Of a stretch of DNA of 58,776 bases, positions 53,061 to 58,776 are shown one piece after another. The notes below the pieces were generated by a model, which worked only from the letters and a program-made list of their open reading frames with translations, did no database searches and was not told the DNA's origin. Position numbers and translations under genes: made by a program. This DNA comes from Pirellulales bacterium. Its GTDB lineage: Bacteria; Planctomycetota; Planctomycetia; Pirellulales; Thermoguttaceae. Position 1 is the first letter of the stretch. Every line of letters begins with the position of its first letter. The stretch covers positions 1 to 58,776 of the forward strand of contig JAFGPV010000077.1 of the NCBI GenBank assembly GCA_016936015.1. The letters run 5' to 3'.

Positions 53061-55472
53061 ATGCGATGTTTGAAGTTGTTTGTTGCCGTTGCGGGAATGT
53101 TGTCTGTTGGATCCGGGCGACATGCCGAAGGGGTTTTGAACCTGCCCTGGCTGGAAATCCGGCCCGGCATCGCCGTGCCGGGCGAGAGCGTGAAGGTGAC
53201 CGTTTGGGTCGAGAACACTTCCGGGCAGGCCGTTGAGAACGTGGTCGTGAAAATGACGTTGCCCGAGGGGGTGCAAACGGATTCGGCGGCGGATTCCCTG
53301 GAGCAGCGGACGGCGCTTCGCCCCAAGGAGGCGAAACGCTATTCATGGTCGGTCAAGGCAGCGCGGCCGGGCACCTATGCGTTTCAAGCGGAGGCGTCGG
53401 CCCCCGGCACCGATGTCAAAAAACGGCAATCGCTGTGCGTGGTGGCAAAGCGCGATCCGCGGCACGAGTTCCAGGCGGTAACCGGGGCCTGGTCGCGCTA
53501 TCCCGACCGGCCGACGCTCCAAGAGGGGAACAACAACCCGGTCAGCGATTTTCAATCGTTGCCCTCGCGGGCTTTGAAGCACAATCTATTTGGAATCACG
53601 GCACACCTGCCGCGCGACACCAACGACGAGGATCCCTTCATTGCCTCCCATGCGGTGGACGGCGATCCGGAGACGTGCTGGGGATCGCGGTGGTGGCGGA
53701 CGAACGTCCCGTTCCAGCCGGAATGGATCGAGGTGGACCTTGGCCAGGTCGTGCCGGCCGGCGAGATTCAATTTTTGCCGGGCTGGGAAAACAGCGGTGT
53801 TCCGCAAGGATTTACGATTCAGGTCAGCACAGACGGAAAAAAATGGGACAACGTAGCGGACGAAACGAACTATCAACTTCGGCAGACGCCTGACGGCGAC
53901 CCGCTGCGTCAAGGCCGGCTGACGTGGCAGCGATTTCCGTTCGACGAACGTCCGGTCCGGTACGTGCGGCTGGAAGCGACGCGACTCGGCCAAGGCCCGA
54001 CCTCATTCTTCTGCTGCCCGATCGATCCGTTTCAATTGCGGATTGCCGAACTGAAGGTTCTGGATAAGGCGGGGCAGAACCTGGTGAAGCCGGGTGATGC
54101 GGTTCGGGTCTCGACGACGCACACGGCGTGGTTCAACACGCCCGAGACGATCAAGAAGACGTGGCCCTACTTGTTCCAGTCGGGGGTCAAGCTGAATCGG
54201 ATCGGGCAATGGGGGGACAAGACCGACTGGGCCACGGTGGAGAAGACGAAGGGGAAGTACGTCATCGAGCCGGACATTGACCGGGGAGTGACCGATTGCG
54301 TGAAGAACGGAGTTGACGTGTTGTTGACGCTCGCCTACGGCAATGATTTATATCAACGGCATCATAATCCTCCGAACTTGGGCAAAGCGACATGGCTTCG
54401 GTCGCACCCGTTTTTCCTGTCCGGCCCGACGACTCCCGAGGCGGTCAAAGGTTTTGCCGACTACTGCGCGTTCATGGCGAAGCATTTTAAGGGCCGGATC
54501 AAGTATTTTGAGATTTGGAATGAGGAGAACGGCTGGTTTTTCGACGCGTCGGGCAACTGGAACGGCATTCACATCGTCCAGGCGTACGGCCGGCTGTTGG
54601 CCACAGCGGCGAAGGCGATCAAGGAGGTCAATCCCGAGGCCAAGGTCATGTTTGGGGGCTTGGCCGGTTCCTCGCTCGATTACCCGCGGATTGCAATGAC
54701 GCAAGGGGCCGGACCATACGTCGATATCTTCGCGTTCCATCCCTATTATCATCCGCTGCCCGAGGAAGCGCCGGCCGAATTATTAACCCAGGTGGGCAAC
54801 GTCATGGAGAGGAGACCTCGCCCCCCGGCCATCAAGAGCTACGAACAGATCGTCAGGGCGTATCAGGACGTTTTTAAGCCCTACCATCCGAATATTCCGG
54901 TTTGGGGCAATGAATGGAACTATTTTGCCCCGGGTGAACCCGCCATGCCGACGTCGGACACCTACCTGTTCCCCGATCAAGGCGAACTGGAGCAAGCCAA
55001 GTTCTTGGCCCGGTTCTTTACGGAATCGGCCTGGCTGGAGACGGGAGCTATCTGGTGGTCGCTGTACAATGCGAATCACGTCCAGGAATGGGCCGTGATC
55101 CGCACGGCGGATTGTACGCCGCGCGGCTCGTTCTACAGCGCCGGCTACGTAGCGACCGTGCTGGACGACTGCCGGGGCGCAAGCGACGTCAAGGCGGAAG
55201 TCGTCGGCCCGGCACCCGCCGATTTGGTAGTCCGAACCTACCGGAACGGCAAGGGCGATTTGCTCGTCGGACTCTGGCGGAAGAGCAAGCCGGAAGACGG
55301 CTGCCGGCCTGCGCCGGTGACGCTCAAGCTGCCGAAAATGTCGGGGGCCGAGATCGTGGACACCCTGTACGGCTATCAACAACAAGCGACGGTCAAACCG
55401 GCGGAAGGCGGCGTCGAGCTGCCGGGCCTCCTGGTCGGCGATTGGCCTTTAATCCTGCAGATTATCCCATGA
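53061..55472 (+). CDS. Clan GH-A glycosidase (GH39-like) with discoidin (F5/8C) domain
   Basis: An 803-residue exported hydrolase. ATG 53061 has GGAGAG six bases upstream; ATG 53046 is possible. Signal peptide about 1-24. A NEW3/CARDB-like beta domain (about 30-125: PGESVKVTVWVENTSGQAVENV) and an F5/8C carbohydrate-binding module (about 185-325: HAVDGDPETCWGSRWW, then IEVDLGQVVPAGEI) come first. A TIM barrel runs about 355-690. WNEENGWFFD with Glu488 is the expected acid/base and WGNEWNYFAP with Glu618 the expected nucleophile, the clan A pattern. A small beta domain ends the protein. It should release the sugar imported by the symporter. Its stop codon overlaps the next ATG (ATGA). Confidence 0.85.
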   Translation: MRCLKLFVAVAGMLSVGSGRHAEGVLNLPWLEIRPGIAVPGESVKVTVWVENTSGQAVENVVVKMTLPEGVQTDSAADSLEQRTALRPKEAKRYSWSVKAARPGTYAFQAEASAPGTDVKKRQSLCVVAKRDPRHEFQAVTGAWSRYPDRPTLQEGNNNPVSDFQSLPSRALKHNLFGITAHLPRDTNDEDPFIASHAVDGDPETCWGSRWWRTNVPFQPEWIEVDLGQVVPAGEIQFLPGWENSGVPQGFTIQVSTDGKKWDNVADETNYQLRQTPDGDPLRQGRLTWQRFPFDERPVRYVRLEATRLGQGPTSFFCCPIDPFQLRIAELKVLDKAGQNLVKPGDAVRVSTTHTAWFNTPETIKKTWPYLFQSGVKLNRIGQWGDKTDWATVEKTKGKYVIEPDIDRGVTDCVKNGVDVLLTLAYGNDLYQRHHNPPNLGKATWLRSHPFFLSGPTTPEAVKGFADYCAFMAKHFKGRIKYFEIWNEENGWFFDASGNWNGIHIVQAYGRLLATAAKAIKEVNPEAKVMFGGLAGSSLDYPRIAMTQGAGPYVDIFAFHPYYHPLPEEAPAELLTQVGNVMERRPRPPAIKSYEQIVRAYQDVFKPYHPNIPVWGNEWNYFAPGEPAMPTSDTYLFPDQGELEQAKFLARFFTESAWLETGAIWWSLYNANHVQEWAVIRTADCTPRGSFYSAGYVATVLDDCRGASDVKAEVVGPAPADLVVRTYRNGKGDLLVGLWRKSKPEDGCRPAPVTLKLPKMSGAEIVDTLYGYQQQATVKPAEGGVELPGLLVGDWPLILQIIP

Positions 55473-55624
55473 GCGAAACCTTTCAGATCGTGCTGCTGAT
55501 GTCTCCCCTCGCCGGATACGACCGGAGATTGCCGCATGGAAATGCGCACAGCGACATGGCGTCTACGATGCAAAGGAAAATCGTTGGGAGTGACGACGAT
55601 TCCTGGATAGGAAGGAGAATTTAA
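55469..55624 (+). pseudogene. N-terminal remnant of a second XylR-type regulator
   Basis: The first 26 residues (MSETFQIVLLMSPLAGYDRR, then LPHGNA) match the start of the regulator at 45568-46815 (MSDTPHVVLLMFPFAGYDRG, then LLHGIT) nearly residue by residue. After that the frame runs for 25 unrelated residues and ends 3 bp before the next gene. ATG overlaps the previous stop, so it would be translated by coupling. The sensor and HTH are absent. It is a truncated duplicate, or a short peptide that may have kept only the reading frame. Confidence 0.75.
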
Positions 55625-55627
55625 TAT

Positions 55628-58180
55628 ATGTCAACGGTTTCCGAAAAAAACAAGAAGTCGCCGCACTCCGGCGATTCCCTTCAAACGATCGACGTGCTCG
55701 GTCTCGGCTATGCGGCCGTCGATGAATTGATCTACGTGGACGCCTACCCTGTAGCCGACACCAAGTCCCAGGTTCGCCGGCGCGAACGGCAATGCGGAGG
55801 GCTGACGGCCACGGCCCTGGCCGCGGCCGCGCGCCTCGGATGCCGCTGCGCGTATGCCGGAACGCTTGGCGAAGAGGAAGATTCTCGGTTCGTCATTGAA
55901 CAATTCCGCAAGGATAACATCGACCTGTCGTTTCTTCGGCGGCGCGCCGACGCACATCCCGTCCGTTCGTGCATCATTGTAGATTCGCTTCGGCATACGC
56001 GCACGATATTTTGTGACACAATCGGCGTGGTCGGTCCGGAGAGGGACTGGCCTCCCGAAGCAACGATCCTTGCTGCGCGGGTATTGCTCGTGGACGATTG
56101 CGGAATCCCCGGCATGATTCGCGCCGCGCAAATTGCCCGCAACGCGGGGATTCCCGTCGTGGCCGATTTTGACAACGCGAATCAAGCGCTTTTTCCCGAG
56201 TTGCTCGCCTTGATAGACCACCTGATTCTCTCGTGGAAATTTGCTTCGGACAAAACGGGAATCAAGGATCCGGCGGCGGCGGCAGAAGCCCTGTGGACCT
56301 CTGAACGACGGGCGGTCGTCGTCACCTGTGGACAGAAAGGCTGCTGGTACGTCGCAGACGGCGAACCGGGGATTTCCAGGCACCAACCGGCCTTGACCGT
56401 GAACGCCGTCGACACAACCGGATGCGGCGATGTATTTCACGGCGCCTATGCGGCGGCCGTCATCCACGAGCGCGACATCGCCGACGCCGTGCGGTTCGCA
56501 ACGGTTGCCGCGGGCCTGAAAGCCCTGAACCGCGGCGGACAAGCAGGCATCCCGACCCGGGACGAGGTGCAAGCGAGAATGGCGGAATTAGTTTCCACCC
56601 CAGACGCGCCTCCGGGGGAAAAAACGCAGGCCGATCGAATCGTCATCTGCGGCGCGCACCCTCGAAGCGCCCCCGCCTCCCCGCATCAAGCAACCTTAAA
56701 CCGTCATACCGAGGCAATTCGCTCCGATTCCAGAGGTGCGGCGGCTCTTCAACGAGAAACGCCCCGCCGCTTGACGACCGATCATAAAACCCGATCGTCG
56801 GACAACGGCAATCGAATTGCCATGCCTGTTGCAATCTCCGCGAAAAATATCTCCGTGGAAGAAATCGAAGAAGCGTTGGCCGAGTTGCCCATGTTCGACG
56901 TGCATACGCACTTGGTGGGCGGAAGGCTCGGCGCGCGCGGATTGCACGATATTCTCCTGTACCACATGGTCGTCAGCGACCTCTATGCGGCCGGTTGTCC
57001 GAGCGGGGCGCGCTTGACGCAATACCCCGACTGGCCGACCCGGGAAGAGGCGCAGGCAAGGATCGAAGAGGCGATCCCTTTCCTCCCCTATGCGCGAAAC
57101 ACCAGTTGTGCCTGGGGAATGCAAATGATTTTTCGCGATCTTTATAATTGGCACGATCCGATTACGTCCGAGAATTGGCGACGCCTGGATTCCATGATTC
57201 GTGAGCGGGCGGACGATCGAACCTGGTGGCACGCGATCCTGGATCGGTTGCATATCCGGCGTTCTTGCACGGAAATCGTCCGCCGGGGTCATGGCGAAGA
57301 CGACGACCGCCTGCAATACGCACTCGAATGGGCATTCTTCACGCGGCGTCAGTGGGGCGAGTTCGATACGGCTCTCTATGAATTGGAACGCGTCTGGGAC
57401 AAGGATCCAGACACCCCGACGTTGATCGGCGGCGCATTGCGCTCCGCGACCAGCCGGACGATTTCCTCGTTAGACGACGTCCATGCGGCCGTCGCACATT
57501 ACGTTTCCAGTTTTCCTTACGAGAAAATCGTCTCCACGGCGACGGGCTTCTCGACCGACATCGATTACCGCATCATCGGCGAGGCGGAAATGTCGCAGGC
57601 CTTGTCGCGGCGCGGCCAAGCCGGCCCGACCGAGCGGGATATTTACGCTTCCTACATCAACGAAGCCTATCTGACGGAATTGGAAAAAACGGGCCGAGGC
57701 ATCGTTTTTCAATTCAGCATCGGGGCGGAACCGCTGCCTTATGAAACCGGCGCGCTCCTCTCGCAGCGGGCCATCGGACAATTGGCCGAGATGATCGCTC
57801 GACACCCGGAACTGCACTTTCAATGCTTCCTTGCTACGCGTTCTGCAAATCAGGCTTTTTGTACACTCGCCCGAGAATTGCCCAATCTCAGTCTGGCAGG
57901 ATGCTGGTGGCATAATTTCTTCCCCGGCACTATTCGTCAAATCCTTGTCGAGCGGCTCGACATGCTCCCCGTCAATAAGCAAGTGGGATTCTTTTCCGAC
58001 GCCTACTGCCTGGAATGGGTTTACGGAAAAGCCCTGTTAATTCGAAAACAATTGGCGAATGTGCTGGCTGAGTACATCAGGCAAGGCCGTTACACTCGCA
58101 ACGACGCCTTGGCGATCGCCGGCGCGATCCTCTATGAGACACCTCGCGAATTGTTGAGCATGATCCCCTGGAACGATTGA
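55628..58180 (+). CDS. PfkB sugar kinase fused in frame to a glucuronate-isomerase-like protein
   Basis: One uninterrupted frame of 850 residues. Residues 20-325 are a ribokinase/PfkB kinase: DVLGLGYAAVDELIYVD at the start, CGGLTATALAAAARLG near 57 and DTTGCGDVFHGAY near 261, with the catalytic Asp. Residues about 330-398 have no family likeness and read like translated intergenic DNA. From Met399 (ATG 56822) comes a UxaC/amidohydrolase-fold domain: FDVHTHL near 417 with the metal-binding His-x-His, GFSTDIDYRI near 640, AGCWWHNFFPGTIRQI near 757 and FFSDAYCLEW near 785. The kinase would phosphorylate a sugar or keto-acid and the isomerase convert a uronate-type substrate. The C-terminal part may also be made from its own start. 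GGAAGGAGAA lies upstream of ATG 55628. Confidence 0.85.
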   Translation: MSTVSEKNKKSPHSGDSLQTIDVLGLGYAAVDELIYVDAYPVADTKSQVRRRERQCGGLTATALAAAARLGCRCAYAGTLGEEEDSRFVIEQFRKDNIDLSFLRRRADAHPVRSCIIVDSLRHTRTIFCDTIGVVGPERDWPPEATILAARVLLVDDCGIPGMIRAAQIARNAGIPVVADFDNANQALFPELLALIDHLILSWKFASDKTGIKDPAAAAEALWTSERRAVVVTCGQKGCWYVADGEPGISRHQPALTVNAVDTTGCGDVFHGAYAAAVIHERDIADAVRFATVAAGLKALNRGGQAGIPTRDEVQARMAELVSTPDAPPGEKTQADRIVICGAHPRSAPASPHQATLNRHTEAIRSDSRGAAALQRETPRRLTTDHKTRSSDNGNRIAMPVAISAKNISVEEIEEALAELPMFDVHTHLVGGRLGARGLHDILLYHMVVSDLYAAGCPSGARLTQYPDWPTREEAQARIEEAIPFLPYARNTSCAWGMQMIFRDLYNWHDPITSENWRRLDSMIRERADDRTWWHAILDRLHIRRSCTEIVRRGHGEDDDRLQYALEWAFFTRRQWGEFDTALYELERVWDKDPDTPTLIGGALRSATSRTISSLDDVHAAVAHYVSSFPYEKIVSTATGFSTDIDYRIIGEAEMSQALSRRGQAGPTERDIYASYINEAYLTELEKTGRGIVFQFSIGAEPLPYETGALLSQRAIGQLAEMIARHPELHFQCFLATRSANQAFCTLARELPNLSLAGCWWHNFFPGTIRQILVERLDMLPVNKQVGFFSDAYCLEWVYGKALLIRKQLANVLAEYIRQGRYTRNDALAIAGAILYETPRELLSMIPWND

Positions 58181-58460
58181 TTTTCTCTGCCACTCCGGTC
58201 CGGTTATAATTCATACAATACCAGTTGGTTACGGCTTGTAGTATTGCGTTTCTGAAATTTGGGCTCATGTGGTAGAACCGGAAGACAAGGTGATACTGTC
58301 CCGTGCCCGCTGTTCTAATGATGATAACATTGGGGGACCTCCACGGTCGAATGAAGCTGAGGTTTTGGGTAACGGTTCCGACCGTTCCAAAACCAGCGAC
58401 ACAACCCCAATGTAAACCCAACCGTGTCCCCAAAATGTCCCCAAAAGTTCTCAGGGGCAT
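58181..58460. other. Noncoding strip with possible integrase tail
   Basis: No supported gene. The plus-strand words near 58395-58455 (translated NRVPKMSPKVLRGI) resemble the C-terminal ends of tyrosine integrases that lie next to tRNA genes in planctomycetes, but the catalytic domain is absent. Taken with the tRNA fragment and transposase remnant that follow, this is a decayed integration site. Confidence 0.35.
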
Positions 58461-58495
58461 AAAAAAAGGACTCACGTCGGTTTGACGTAAGTCCT
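58461..58495 (-). terminator. Intrinsic terminator of the minus-strand tRNA fragment
   Basis: On the minus strand AGGACTTACGTC (58495-58484) pairs with GACGTGAGTCCT (58478-58467) with one mismatch, followed directly by a run of seven T. It lies 13 bp past the 3' end of the tRNA-Leu fragment, a classic tRNA gene terminator. Confidence 0.8.
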
Positions 58496-58508
58496 TGCTG
58501 CGTAAGAG

Positions 58509-58560
58509 TGCGGGAAACAGGACTTGAACCTGCACGGGTTTAACCCCCCTAGTGGGAGGA
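58509..58560 (-). tRNA. tRNA-Leu 3' fragment (attachment-site scar)
   Basis: The minus strand has a T arm (GCAGG, TTCAAGT, CCTGT), then the acceptor strand TTCCCGC and discriminator A, preceded by a GGGTTAAACCC variable arm. This is the 3' half of a type II tRNA of the leucine kind. No matching 5' half (GCGGGAA and D arm) lies on the other side; a different sequence begins at 58561. Such 3' fragments are usual where an integrative element recombined into a tRNA gene. Confidence 0.72.
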
Positions 58561-58564
58561 TTTT

Positions 58565-58714
58565 ATGGCGGAAAATAACAAACCTGTGCATCGGCTGCGT
58601 TACGGAAATGTTGTGGCCAGCGTCTGGGCCAACAACAGCCATGCCGGCTATTTCTTCAACACGACTTTCGCACGGGTGTACAAGGAGGGCAGGGCCATCG
58701 CATACTTTAGGTAG
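58565..58714 (+). CDS. Small conserved planctomycete protein, truncated
   Basis: A 49-residue frame (MAENNKPVHRLRYGNVVASV at its start) resembling the N-terminus of a small protein often found near integrases in planctomycetes (pattern MxENKPVHxIRxGxxxAxIW, then TFxRxYK). It keeps NTTFARVYKEG and then ends at TAG as ISAs1-type transposase sequence begins, so its C-terminal half is missing. Function unknown; probable mobile-element cargo. Confidence 0.55.
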   Translation: MAENNKPVHRLRYGNVVASVWANNSHAGYFFNTTFARVYKEGRAIAYFR

Positions 58715-58776
58715 ATTGAGTTGGACGGCGCGGCGGTGACGATCGACGCGGCCGGGTGCCAGAGAAAGATTGCCGA
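58715..58776 (+). mobile_element. ISAs1-family transposase fragment (continues outside window)
   Basis: Frame +2 bases 58715-58774 read IELDGAAVTIDAAGCQRKIA, the strongly conserved DDE-region segment of ISAs1/H-repeat transposases (pattern LDGAIVTIDAMGCQ), including the catalytic Asp. It starts without its upstream part, directly after the truncated small gene. The rest may lie beyond the window edge. Confidence 0.65.

Overview
The window is a chromosomal piece from a planctomycete, most likely of the Pirellulales/Thermogutta kind. The evidence is two DUF1559 proteins with prepilin-type N-termini, a Rhodopirellula/Verrucomicrobium-type ECF sigma factor followed by a FecR-like membrane protein, a sulfatase, and five PEP-CTERM proteins (two of them over 1600 residues). 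A RuBisCO-like protein and long intergenic palindromes that differ at every junction fit the same picture. No species can be named from the sequence alone.

Layout. 1-5.4 kb: translation/transcription core nusA (5' end outside the window), infB, rbfA, and an endonuclease III-like but apparently non-catalytic protein. 5.5-15 kb: TPR protein, MOP-type flippase, FemAB/BioF2-type acyltransferase, a CHASE histidine kinase, a DUF4105 lipoprotein and a DUF1559 protein. 15-25 kb: carbohydrate and surface genes: sulfatase, a decayed ECF sigma gene, a PEP-CTERM protein, metallophosphoesterase, GH78 rhamnosidase, then an intact ECF sigma/FecR pair. 25-45 kb: accessory surface block with three giant beta-strand-repeat PEP-CTERM proteins (one with a papain-type peptidase at its N-terminus), a DUF5703 glycosidase-like PEP-CTERM protein, a small PEP-CTERM protein, a DUF1559 protein and a lipoprotein. 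45.5-58.2 kb: a XylR-type (LacI sensor + AraC HTH) regulator divergent from a tightly packed catabolic operon: RuBisCO-like protein, cupin, polyol dehydrogenase, sodium/solute symporter, UroD-family methyltransferase, clan GH-A glycosidase with a discoidin module, a remnant of a second XylR regulator, and an in-frame PfkB kinase/glucuronate-isomerase-like fusion. 58.2 kb to the end: an integration scar with a minus-strand tRNA-Leu 3' fragment and its terminator, a truncated small gene and an ISAs1-type transposase fragment.

The main new observation is a shared upstream element: TTGCGC, 5 bases, CTAAAATC, 2 bases, TTGCGCT, 3 bases, TTGCAT. It lies in the transcriptional orientation ahead of the RuBisCO-like operon, the papain-fused giant and the 1197-residue PEP-CTERM protein. 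A shortened copy precedes the 1635-residue giant, and a weaker one may precede the small PEP-CTERM gene. The TTGCGC half-sites are 20-21 bp apart, as AraC/XylR operators usually are, and the XylR-type regulator lies between two of the copies. My inference is one local regulon in which a plant or algal glycan signal induces both surface proteins and an unusual sugar or sugar-acid catabolic pathway built around a RuBisCO-like enzyme.

A second theme is decay and repeat invasion. A fossil ECF gene can be aligned codon for codon with the intact one, a regulator is reduced to its first 26 residues, and the C-terminal tails of several housekeeping proteins are encoded by intergenic repeat DNA.
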